From Mycolicibacterium anyangense (lineage in GTDB: Bacteria > Actinomycetota > Actinomycetes > Mycobacteriales > Mycobacteriaceae), in NCBI RefSeq assembly GCF_010731855.1, contig NZ_AP022620.1, positions 4,340,001 through 4,404,000 on the forward strand: DNA of 64,000 nucleotides, given 5' to 3'. Positions 1 through 7,496 of this stretch are shown piece after piece. The notes under the pieces were generated by a model. It was not told the origin of the DNA, made no database searches, and was given only the letters and a program-made list of their open reading frames with translations. Made by a program: the position numbers and the translations under genes. The first letter of the stretch is position 1. Each line of letters begins with the position of its first letter.

Positions 1-1438
1 CGCCGATGGTGGAGATGATGTTGGCCGTGGTGAATCCGTCGGAGGGCAGGTAGTCGGCATAACGCCGTGGCATCCCTTCGTTGCCGAGCCAATGCTGGAT
101 CAGGAACGTGGTGTGGAAGCCGATGAAGGTCAGCCAGAAGTGCAGCTTGCCGAGCCGCTCGTCGAGCAGGCGGCCGGTCATCTTCGGGAACCAGAAGTAG
201 ATGCCGGCGTAGGTGGCGAACACGATGGTGCCGAACAGCACGTAGTGGAAGTGCGCCACCACGAAGTAGCTATCGCTGACGTGGAAGTCCAGCGGCGGAC
301 TGGCCAGCAGCACCCCGGTGAGCCCGCCGGCCAGGAACGTCACGATGAAGCCGAGGGAGAACAGCATCGGCGTCTCGAATGTCAGCCGGCCCTTCCACAT
401 CGTGCCGATCCAGTTGAAGAACTTGATCCCCGTCGGCACCGCGATCAGATAGGTCATGAACGAGAAGAACGGCAGCAGAACGGCTCCCGTGACGAACATG
501 TGATGCGCCCACACCGCCACCGAGAGGGCAGCGATACCCATGGTGGCGTAGATCAGCGTGGTGTAGCCGAAGATCGGCTTGCGGGAGAACACCGGAAAGA
601 TCTCGGTCACAATGCCGAAGAACGGCAGCGCGATGATGTACACCTCGGGGTGGCCGAAGAACCAGAACAGGTGCTGCCAGAGGATGGCTCCGCCGTTGGC
701 CGGGTCGTAGACGTGCGCGCCCAGATGGCGGTCGGCGGCCAGGGCGAACAGCGCCGCGGTCAGCAGCGGGAACACCATGATCACCAGGATCGACGTGACG
801 AAGATGTTCCAGGTGAAGATCGGCATCCGGAACATCGTCATGCCGGGGCAGCGCATGCACACCACGGTGGTGATCATGTTGACCGCGCCCAGGATGGTGC
901 CCAGACCGCCGACACCCAAGCCGAGGATCCACAGGTCCCCACCGGCACCCGGTGAGTGCATAGCATCCGACAACGGGGTGTAGGCGGTCCAGCCGAAGTC
1001 GGCCGCACCGCCGGGGGTGATGAAACCGGACAGCGCGATCAGCGCACCGAAGACGAATAGCCAGAACGACAATGCATTCAGTCGGGGAAACGCGACATCG
1101 GGTGCACCGATCTGCAGCGGCAGCACCAGGTTGGCGAAGCCGAACACGATCGGGGTGGCATAGAAGAGCAGCATCGCCGTGCCGTGCATGGTGAACAGCT
1201 GGTTGTACTGCTCGTTGGACAGGAACTGCAGACCAGGCAGCGCGAGTTCGGAGCGGATGAACAAGGCCATCAAGCCGCCGGCATAGAAGAAGAGGAAGCA
1301 GGCGACGCAGTACATGATGCCGATCAGCTTGTGATCGGTGGTGGTCAGCAGCTTGTAGACGAGGTGTCCGTGGCCGGCCAGACGAGCCGGGAACGGGCGA
1401 TGCGCGGAGAGTTCTCGCGGTGGGGCTTCGGCCGTCAT
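1..1438 (-). CDS. ctaD: Cytochrome c oxidase subunit I (5' part, runs off left edge)
   Basis: This is the heme-copper subunit I of the aa3-type terminal oxidase, an integral membrane protein that reduces O2 and pumps protons. The frame reads open from an ATG at 1438 to base 1, about 479 codons; the family is usually about 570 residues, so the C-terminus lies outside the window. Translation shows the expected [20 protein letters not shown] start, the segment [11 protein letters not shown], the CuB/proton-channel motif HPEVY, the paired histidines in WAHHMF and the segment HFHYVLFG. The last visible stretch is [17 protein letters not shown], typical of actinobacterial CtaD. No clear Shine-Dalgarno precedes the ATG. 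It is divergent from the KstR-box operon at 1634. Identification is from remembered family motifs and is secure. Confidence 0.96.
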   Translation of the reverse strand, partial: MTAEAPPRELSAHRPFPARLAGHGHLVYKLLTTTDHKLIGIMYCVACFLFFYAGGLMALFIRSELALPGLQFLSNEQYNQLFTMHGTAMLLFYATPIVFGFANLVLPLQIGAPDVAFPRLNALSFWLFVFGALIALSGFITPGGAADFGWTAYTPLSDAMHSPGAGGDLWILGLGVGGLGTILGAVNMITTVVCMRCPGMTMFRMPIFTWNIFVTSILVIMVFPLLTAALFALAADRHLGAHVYDPANGGAILWQHLFWFFGHPEVYIIALPFFGIVTEIFPVFSRKPIFGYTTLIYATMGIAALSVAVWAHHMFVTGAVLLPFFSFMTYLIAVPTGIKFFNWIGTMWKGRLTFETPMLFSLGFIVTFLAGGLTGVLLASPPLDFHVSDSYFVVAHFHYVLFGTIVFATYAGIYFWFPKMTGRLLDERLGKLHFWLTFIGFHTTFLIQHWLGNEGMPRRYADYLPSDGFTTANIISTIG

Positions 1439-1586
1439 AGCGCTGCGGTACCCGCTGACTGCGGCTTCTAACGCGCCGTTCGGCCGATCGTTGCCGCCGA
1501 CAGTAACCCTACGGCGCAGATGGGGTTCCCGGACCGCCGTGGGGTTACTGCCGCGGACCTTGCCGCCGACTATCGACCCGGTAAAT

Positions 1587-1600
1587 TAGAACGTGTTACA
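1587..1600. promoter_or_regulatory. KstR-type operator
   Basis: The 14-mer TAGAACGTGTTACA fits the mycobacterial KstR consensus TnnAACnnGTTnnA at every fixed position. KstR is the TetR-type repressor of sterol catabolism. The site lies 33 bases upstream of the GTG start of the steroid-reductase-like gene at 1634, where a repressor would block transcription. It sits in an AT-richer patch of the ctaD/DUF1295 divergent region. Binding itself is inferred. Confidence 0.75.
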
Positions 1601-1633
1601 TTTCTGGCCGCCGGTTTCGAAGGAGGCTGCTGC

Positions 1634-2527
1634 GTGACGGTGCATCGAAGCAAGACGCATTCACTCCTGCTGGTCACCGCGGCCTATGTGGTCGCCGTCG
1701 CGCTCGGTGCGGCGTGGCTGCTGGGGGGCCCGTCGACGGGCAGTCTGCTGCTGGACGCCTTCGTCGCCGATGTGCTGGCCACCCTGGTGATCTTCGTGTT
1801 CAGCCGGATCTACCGGAACTCCAGCTTCTACGACGCGTTCTGGAGCGTGATCCCGCCGCTGCTGTTGATCTACTGGTGGGCCGCAGGTCCGCTCGGGCTG
1901 GACTCGCTGCGGTGCTGGCTGGCCACCATCGTCGTCATGTATTGGGCGGTGCGGCTGACCGGCAACTGGGTGTACGGCTTTCCTGGCCTGCACCACGAGG
2001 ACTGGCGCTACCCGCTGCTGCGCGACGGCGCCGGGCGCTGGGAGTTCGTGGCCGACCTCTTCGGCATCCACCTGGTGCCGACCGTGCAGGTATTCCTGGG
2101 CATGCTTCCGGTCTACGTCGCGGTCACCACTGCGGGTGACGGGCTGGTGTGGCTGAGCTGGGTGGCGCTGGTCGTCGGTGTTGCGGCGGTGACGCTGGAA
2201 CTGGTCGCCGATGTCCAGATGCACCGCTTCGTCGCCGCCAAACAGCCCGGCGCCGTGATGGATCAGGGGGTGTGGGCGTGGTCTCGGCACCCGAATTACC
2301 TTGGTGAGATCGGCTTCTGGCTGTCGATGGCGCTGTTCGGCGTTGCCGCGTCCCCGGCCGACTGGTGGTGGCTGTTCGTCGGTGTGGTGGCGATGGTCGC
2401 GATGTTCCTGGGGGCCAGTATCCCGTTGATGGAAAAGCGCAGCCTGCAACGGCGACCGCACTACCAGGCCGTCATCGACACCGTGCCCAAGCTCATCCCA
2501 CGCCCACCCCGCAAGGCCGTGGCGTGA
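1634..2527 (+). CDS. DUF1295 / steroid 5-alpha-reductase-like membrane protein
   Basis: The 297-residue product is a multi-spanning membrane protein of the DUF1295 (steroid 5-alpha-reductase/isoprenylcysteine methyltransferase-like) family. The signature SRHPNYLGEIGFW lies at about residues 217-229, and several long hydrophobic helices precede it. I chose the GTG at 1634 because AGGAGG lies 7 bases upstream; the frame stays open upstream to 1520 but those codons do not look coding. The substrate is unknown. The family reduces or modifies steroid-like lipids, and a KstR-type operator just upstream supports a sterol-related role. The stop overlaps the start of the next gene (GTGA), so the two are probably translationally coupled. 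Confidence 0.85.
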   Translation: MTVHRSKTHSLLLVTAAYVVAVALGAAWLLGGPSTGSLLLDAFVADVLATLVIFVFSRIYRNSSFYDAFWSVIPPLLLIYWWAAGPLGLDSLRCWLATIVVMYWAVRLTGNWVYGFPGLHHEDWRYPLLRDGAGRWEFVADLFGIHLVPTVQVFLGMLPVYVAVTTAGDGLVWLSWVALVVGVAAVTLELVADVQMHRFVAAKQPGAVMDQGVWAWSRHPNYLGEIGFWLSMALFGVAASPADWWWLFVGVVAMVAMFLGASIPLMEKRSLQRRPHYQAVIDTVPKLIPRPPRKAVA

Positions 2528-3648
2528 GCCGGCCCCGGGTCGTCATCGCCGGTCTCGGAGACAGCGGGCTGCTCACGGCGATCAAGTTGTCCCGGCACGC
2601 CGATGTGGTGGGCATCTCGGTGAAACCCGCGTTGGTCAGTGGCCAGGAGCTCGGCTTGCGGGTGTCCCGGCCGCGGGACTGGGCACGGGACAACTGGATC
2701 CCGTTCGAGAACTTCCGCGGGCTGGACCGGGTACGCACCGTGCAGGCGACCCTCACCGGGGTGGACTTCGAACACCGCGTCGTGCATGCCCAGGCTCCCG
2801 ATGGCACCGCGGTCACCGAACCGTACGACGCCCTGGTGATCTCGACCGGCGTGAGCAACGGGTTCTGGCGCAGGCCGACCGTACAGACTCCGGAGGAGAT
2901 CGCCGCCGAGCTGCGAGCCACCCACGAGCGGCTGGGGGCCGCGCGATCGGTGATCGTGGTCGGCGGTGGTGCGGCGGCGGTGAGTGCCGCGGGCAATCTG
3001 GCGACGGTGTGGCCCGACAAGAGGATCGACCTGTACTACCCGCGGGACACCGCACTGGCCGAACATCATCCGAAGACGTGGGAAAGTGTGCAGCGCAAGC
3101 TTGTTGAGCGTGGTGTCGGACTTCACCCCGGGCATCGCGCGGTGCTGCCCGACGGGTTCACCGGTGCCGAGATCACCGATGCGCCGGTGCAGTGGAGCAC
3201 CGGGCAGCCCCCGGCCCAAGCCGACGCGGTCATCTGGGCGATCGGCAAGGTGACGCCCAACACCGGCTGGCTGCCGCCCGAGCTGCTCGACGAGGGCGGG
3301 TTCGTCAAGGTCACCCCCGAACTGCGGGTGTGCGGCCACCAGCGGGTGTTCGCCATCGGCGACGTGGCGGCCTCGGACCCGATGCGGGCCTCGGCGCGGG
3401 CGCGTGCGGACGGGCTGCTGGCTCATAACGTGCGCGCCGAACTCGAGGGCGGCGCGTGCAAGACCTATCACCCGCCCAAGCGGCGTTGGGGTTCGGTGCT
3501 CGGGATCCAGCCCGACGGCTTGGAAGTGTTCGCGCCCAACGGTTCTGCATTCCGTTTTCCGGCCTGGTCGATCGATCGGGTGCTGATGCCCTGGATCGTC
3601 CGCCGTGGCATCTACAAAGGAGTGCGCGAGAACCGGCCGCTGCGATAG
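2524..3648 (+). CDS. FAD-dependent pyridine-nucleotide oxidoreductase (NDH-2/AIF-like)
   Basis: The 374-residue protein has an N-terminal FAD-binding GxGxxG (G10, G12, G15), a second NAD(P)H-binding glycine motif (VIVVGGGAAAV, about 143-153), and the late FAD contact FAIGDVAA (about 276). This layout is that of type II NADH dehydrogenase and AIF/FSP1-like flavoproteins. There is no obvious C-terminal membrane anchor. The GTG start overlaps the stop of the DUF1295 gene by the GTGA arrangement, so the two form an operon under the putative KstR site. It could deliver electrons to the steroid-reductase-like partner; that is inference from context. Confidence 0.85.
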   Translation: MSRPRVVIAGLGDSGLLTAIKLSRHADVVGISVKPALVSGQELGLRVSRPRDWARDNWIPFENFRGLDRVRTVQATLTGVDFEHRVVHAQAPDGTAVTEPYDALVISTGVSNGFWRRPTVQTPEEIAAELRATHERLGAARSVIVVGGGAAAVSAAGNLATVWPDKRIDLYYPRDTALAEHHPKTWESVQRKLVERGVGLHPGHRAVLPDGFTGAEITDAPVQWSTGQPPAQADAVIWAIGKVTPNTGWLPPELLDEGGFVKVTPELRVCGHQRVFAIGDVAASDPMRASARARADGLLAHNVRAELEGGACKTYHPPKRRWGSVLGIQPDGLEVFAPNGSAFRFPAWSIDRVLMPWIVRRGIYKGVRENRPLR

Positions 3649-3750
3649 CGGTCGCACGTGCTCGCTGGCAAGTCAGTGGACCCTGCGAATAGGATTGCTC
3701 GCCTGCATCACGCAGGTTCTGTCCTGATCACGAGAAGAGCGGAGCGGAGC

Positions 3751-4086
3751 ATGAAGAAGTTTGCAACAGCGTTGCTCGTTGCGGCGGCACTGTCGGGGGG
3801 CTCGCTTATGACGGCGTCGGGGGCACAGGCCGACTGCCGTGGTGTGTGTGGCCCGGTCGGTCCTGGAGGACCCGTCGTGGGACCCGCCGGACCGGTTGGT
3901 GTCGGCGGTGTTGTCGGTCCGGTCGGGGTGAACCCCGTCGTCTACGCGATCCCGCCGGGGTATCCCTTGGCGCCCGCGTTCATCGGCGAGCAGCCTTGCT
4001 ACACCCCCGATGGCCAGCCGTACTACACCCCGGCAGGCGAGCCGTGCCTGTGCTTCGCTCCGACCGGTGCCGCGGTGCCCTGCTAG
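3751..4086 (+). CDS. Small secreted Gly/Pro/Val-rich protein
   Basis: The 111-residue product starts with a classical signal peptide (MKKFATALLVAAALSGG, probable cleavage after AQA near residue 28). The mature part is made of GPVGPGGPVVGP-type repeats followed by a Tyr/Pro/Cys-rich tail (CYTPDGQPYYTPAGEPC). Six cysteines in the mature part suggest disulfides. The ATG at 3751 is preceded by a purine-rich stretch; an upstream in-frame start at 3658 would bury the signal peptide and is rejected. It is followed by a strong terminator. The function is unknown; it is exported and probably cell-wall associated. Confidence 0.75.
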   Translation: MKKFATALLVAAALSGGSLMTASGAQADCRGVCGPVGPGGPVVGPAGPVGVGGVVGPVGVNPVVYAIPPGYPLAPAFIGEQPCYTPDGQPYYTPAGEPCLCFAPTGAAVPC

Positions 4087-4102
4087 CTTCGAGTTGACCA
4101 GC

Positions 4103-4137
4103 AAACGCCCCGCCAGCCATCGGCCGGCGGGGCGTTT
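4103..4137. terminator. Intrinsic terminator, possibly bidirectional
   Basis: A perfect 12-bp inverted repeat (AAACGCCCCGCC paired with GGCGGGGCGTTT) encloses an 11-base loop and begins 16 bases after the stop of the small secreted protein. The A-rich and T-rich ends would give a short U-tract on either strand. It insulates the ESX-2 locus from the genes to its left. Confidence 0.85.
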
Positions 4138-4288
4138 CGCGGTCTCGGTGTCCCAACACCTGAGTCTGTAAGGGCTGCAGCACGATTGAGCGGGGCTCGG
4201 CGCCGATCGAACCCGCGGAGAAGTGGCCCGGCGACGGGCTTCATGCGGTACTGCGCCGCACGATGCGGTGTGGTCGATCACTGCTGAA

Positions 4289-4316
4289 CTGACAGGGCAG
4301 CGATCGACGGTAGGCT
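4289..4316 (+). promoter_or_regulatory. Candidate promoter for a leaderless transcript
   Basis: CTGACA (4289-4294) and TAGGCT (4311-4316) are separated by 16 bases and fit a SigA-type promoter. Transcription would begin near 4323, the G of the GTG start codon of the next gene, which has no Shine-Dalgarno. Leaderless mRNAs are common in mycobacteria. This is inferred from sequence only. Confidence 0.45.
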
Positions 4317-4322
4317 TTTGGC

Positions 4323-5519
4323 GTGGCTAAGTTCGGCCGGAACTCGGCACGTCAGCGCCTGCGCAAGGCGACGCGTCAGGCGCTGTCCATCCCGACCTTC
4401 GACACTCCCGCCGACTGCACTCCGTGGGTGATCGGCGGCCTGTGGCCCGCCGAACTGGAAACCGTCACCCGCGAGACGGCGGTGGTCGCCGAGTACCTGA
4501 AGAACGATCTGCAGCGCATCGCGAACTCGGCCAACGAGCGCTTGCGCGCCGTGCAGTTCGCCGGCTACTCCGAGGATGCCCGCCGGGCCGAAGAGGCCCG
4601 CATCATCAATGTGGCGCGCGCCTTCGCGGTGTTGCGGGTGGAGTCCACGGTGCGCCAATTGCGCAACGAGGCTTCGGTTTTCGGTGTCGAGTACGCCAGC
4701 TTGACGGCCGCGCCGCAACCGCCGCCACTACCGCAGCCCACTTTCGACGCCACTGAGCTGATCGACTTCAGCGAGGAAGCCGCCGCCGTCGAGGAGTCCG
4801 CGCCCGAGATCGCGCCGCCTGCACCGGAGCCCGAACCGGTGCCTGCGGCCGAACCCACGCCCTACGAGGTCACCGAGGCCGAAACTGACGAGCAGCGACT
4901 GGCCGGGCTTCTCGAGTTCGTGGCGCGTCAGGAACCGGGACTGCGCTGGGCCGTCGGGGACCGCGCCGACGGCACGACCGTTGTGGTCACCGATCTTGCG
5001 CATGGCTGGATCCCGTCCGGGATCGAGCTACCCGATGGCGTTGACCTGCTGGCGCCCGCCACCCGCGGTGGACGGGTGGGTGACCTGCTGGGCGAGGTCG
5101 TCCGTTCGGCCGTCTATCACCCTGGCGATCCGTTCACCCCGGCACGCGGGCGTCCTGTTGCCGTCTCACCCAGGGCCCGGCGGCTGGCCGAGGTCGACGA
5201 TCTCGGCTGGAAACTGGGCGAGGCGACGCACTGGCGCGATGGTTTGCCACGAATCGTCCACACCCTGGCAAGGGCGGGTGCCGCCCGAACCGGTGTGGTC
5301 GAGGCCGAGGTGGATGTGCTGAAGGTGCATTCCGACACCGCCCGCTATCAGCTGCTCGCGCAGTATCCCGACGTGGATGCGGCGTTGCTGAGCAACTGCC
5401 TGTTGCTGGCCGCCACCGAGGCAATCGCCGTCGGTGACGAGGTCTCGGCCAACTATCACTATGCCTGGTTCGAGGCGCTGAACGCGCCTTCGCGGAGCCA
5501 GTGGAGTGAGCAGACGTGA
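4323..5519 (+). CDS. Rv3899c-like conserved mycobacterial protein, ESX-2 associated
   Basis: The 398-residue protein resembles M. tuberculosis Rv3899c in length (about 410), position and layout. A helical N-terminal region (1-130) is followed by a Pro/Glu/Ala-rich linker (about 130-185), then a compact C-terminal domain (about 186-398) containing LRWAVGDRADGTTVVVTDL. No signal peptide or membrane helix is visible. Its biochemical function is unknown. Position at the head of the ESX-2 cluster suggests a role as substrate, chaperone or regulator of that system (inference). The GTG start has no Shine-Dalgarno and coincides with a predicted transcription start. Confidence 0.75.
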   Translation: MAKFGRNSARQRLRKATRQALSIPTFDTPADCTPWVIGGLWPAELETVTRETAVVAEYLKNDLQRIANSANERLRAVQFAGYSEDARRAEEARIINVARAFAVLRVESTVRQLRNEASVFGVEYASLTAAPQPPPLPQPTFDATELIDFSEEAAAVEESAPEIAPPAPEPEPVPAAEPTPYEVTEAETDEQRLAGLLEFVARQEPGLRWAVGDRADGTTVVVTDLAHGWIPSGIELPDGVDLLAPATRGGRVGDLLGEVVRSAVYHPGDPFTPARGRPVAVSPRARRLAEVDDLGWKLGEATHWRDGLPRIVHTLARAGAARTGVVEAEVDVLKVHSDTARYQLLAQYPDVDAALLSNCLLLAATEAIAVGDEVSANYHYAWFEALNAPSRSQWSEQT

Positions 5520-5543
5520 CGGATGGGGCGCCGTGAGGTTGCT

Positions 5544-5563
5544 GGGACTAAATCCGTAGTCCC
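5544..5563. repeat. Inverted repeat with DosR-like half-sites
   Basis: GGGACTA and TAGTCCC form a perfect 7-bp inverted repeat with a 6-base spacer, in the 103-base gap before the YbaB-like gene. The half-site GGGACT is that of the DosR dormancy regulator, but the canonical site has only two bases between GGGACT and AGTCCC, here eight. It could be a hairpin or a non-canonical operator. Confidence 0.4.
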
Positions 5564-5622
5564 TGGGCGGCGTGCTGTGAAGGTGAATTGACGCAGGTAG
5601 TGACACCCGACATACTGGGAAC

Positions 5623-5940
5623 GTGCCCCGGGATGGTAGTGGTGACGACCTTGCCGAGAAGGATCTCGTCGAGGCGGTTCTGCGTGAACTCAGTGAGGCG
5701 GCAGACCGATGGGAAGCCCTCGTTGCGCAGGCGGAGGGCGTCACGTTCAGCGTGGACCTCGGTGACGTCCATGCGGTGGTCAACGCCGACGGCAAACTTG
5801 TCGAGCTGACTCTGCACCCCGCAGTCACCACCGAGTACACCCACGGCGAGCTGAGCGAGCGCCTGAACCTGGCGTTCGCTGCGCTGCGTGAAGAGGCCGA
5901 GGCGGACAACCAGATCCGATACGGCGGCGGCCTGCGATGA
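5623..5940 (+). CDS. YbaB/EbfC-like small protein (Rv3898c position)
   Basis: The 105-residue acidic protein has a predicted helix-strand-strand-strand-helix arrangement: an N-terminal helix, the segment VTFSVDLGDVHAVVNADGKL, and a C-terminal helix. This resembles YbaB/EbfC-type proteins often found in ESX clusters. It occupies the place of Rv3898c in the M. tuberculosis ESX-2 region. The start is a GTG without a strong ribosome binding site. YbaB-like proteins can bind DNA, but ESX-linked members may act otherwise; no function is established from the sequence. Confidence 0.6.
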   Translation: MPRDGSGDDLAEKDLVEAVLRELSEAADRWEALVAQAEGVTFSVDLGDVHAVVNADGKLVELTLHPAVTTEYTHGELSERLNLAFAALREEAEADNQIRYGGGLR

Positions 5941-5998
5941 GCGTTGCACATCTGTTCGCCCAGATCGCTATCCGGTTGCTGGCGAGAGGACCGCTGCT

Positions 5999-7492
5999 GT
6001 GCCGCTGAATCTGTCGAACCGGGATCAGAACTCGGGCCACCTGTTCTACAACCGCAGATTGCGGGCCGCGATCACGCGGTTCTCGGTGCGGATGAAGCAT
6101 GACGACCGCAAGCAGCAGGCCGCGGTGGCGTTGTCGCTCGTCTTCGTGCTGATCGGGTGCGGATGGATGGCGCTGCTGCACTTCATGAAGCCGGCCGGTC
6201 TGGTGGGACAGTCCGCCATCATCGGCAATCGCGACACCGGCGCGCTGTACGCCAAGATCGACGGCCGGCTCTACCCGGCGCAGAACCTGACATCCGCTCG
6301 GCTGGCGACTGGGAATTCGGCGGCACCGACGTGGGTCAATGCCAAGGAGATCGCGAAGTATCCGACCGGCCCGATGATCGGTATCCCGGGCATCCCCGAC
6401 GACTTGAGTATCGCGGCCAACTCGATCTCGGCCTGGTCGCTGTGCGATACCGCCCCGACGCGCGGCAGTGGGCAGCCCCCGGTGGTGACGGCCATCGCCG
6501 GCGAACTGTCGCCGGGCGACCGCGCCGATGCGATGAAGAGCAATGAGGCGATTCTGGCCACCCACGGTGACAGCACTTACCTGATCTGGAATGGCCAACG
6601 GACCCAGATCGATCCGGCGGACCGGTCGGTGACCTTCAACCTGGGGCTGGATCCGGGCACCACCCGCCCGATCCAGCTGTCCAATGCCCTCTTCGACGCG
6701 ATGCCTGCCACCGAACCACTGGTCGTGCCGGTCATTCCCGAAGCAGGTTCACCGTCGCGCTGGCTGCCGGACTCGGTGGTGGGCCGGGTCTTGGAGACCA
6801 AGGATGCCAACGGAGCGGTCAGCGGCTTCTATGTGCTGCTGCCCAACGGCGTCCAGAAGATCACCGGTTTTGTGGCCGATCTGCTGCGGACCGCAGACAG
6901 CCAGGGAGCCACCAGCCCGCAGCTGATCTCACCGGACAAACTCGTCAACATCCCCGAAGTCAGCGTCCTCAACGTTGATTTCTACCCCGGCGGGAAGCTG
7001 GATTTCGTCGACACCGACGCGGATCCCGTGACGTGTGTCGGCTGGAAGAAGCAGACCACCGACCGGCAGGCCACGGTGACGTTCTTCAGCGGGCGCGGAT
7101 TGCCCACACCGCAGGCGCTGGATTCACACATCGTGCGACTGGTGCGCGACGCCAACGACCCGGAATCGTTCGAGGCCAACCAGACCCTGATCCTGCCGGG
7201 TGCGGCGAACTTCGTCGCCTCCACCTCCGGTGTCATCACCTCCGATACACGCGAGAGCCTGTTCTGGGTGTCTCCGCAGGGTGTTCGGTACGGCATCGAG
7301 TGGGACCAGAGCACACTGCAGGCCCTCGGGCTGGACCCCGGCCGTGCCGTGCAGGCGCCCTGGCCGATCCTGCGGACCTTCGCGCCCGGGCCGGCGATCG
7401 ACCGGGCCAGCGCACTGCTGGCCCGCGACACCATCGACGCGGTCGGGGCGGTCGCTCCGGTCGCTGCCAATCAACAGAACGCGGGAGGGTAG
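5999..7492 (+). CDS. eccB2: EccB, ESX-2 core membrane component
   Basis: The 497-residue protein is the EccB subunit of the ESX membrane complex, with a short cytosolic N-terminus, one membrane helix (about 41-60) and a large periplasmic domain. The N-terminal signature HLFYNRRLRAAI is typical. C149 and C346 are probably the conserved pair that forms a periplasmic disulfide. The GTG at 5999 is supported by GAGAGGA 8 bases upstream; a longer in-frame start at 5888 overlaps the preceding gene and is rejected. It is followed by eccC2 after 4 bases. Confidence 0.95.
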   Translation: MPLNLSNRDQNSGHLFYNRRLRAAITRFSVRMKHDDRKQQAAVALSLVFVLIGCGWMALLHFMKPAGLVGQSAIIGNRDTGALYAKIDGRLYPAQNLTSARLATGNSAAPTWVNAKEIAKYPTGPMIGIPGIPDDLSIAANSISAWSLCDTAPTRGSGQPPVVTAIAGELSPGDRADAMKSNEAILATHGDSTYLIWNGQRTQIDPADRSVTFNLGLDPGTTRPIQLSNALFDAMPATEPLVVPVIPEAGSPSRWLPDSVVGRVLETKDANGAVSGFYVLLPNGVQKITGFVADLLRTADSQGATSPQLISPDKLVNIPEVSVLNVDFYPGGKLDFVDTDADPVTCVGWKKQTTDRQATVTFFSGRGLPTPQALDSHIVRLVRDANDPESFEANQTLILPGAANFVASTSGVITSDTRESLFWVSPQGVRYGIEWDQSTLQALGLDPGRAVQAPWPILRTFAPGPAIDRASALLARDTIDAVGAVAPVAANQQNAGG

Positions 7493-7496
7493 CGCG

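Noticed and set aside
5544..5563. Call as a canonical DosR box
   Set aside because: The spacing between half-sites is eight bases, not two, so only the half-sites match.
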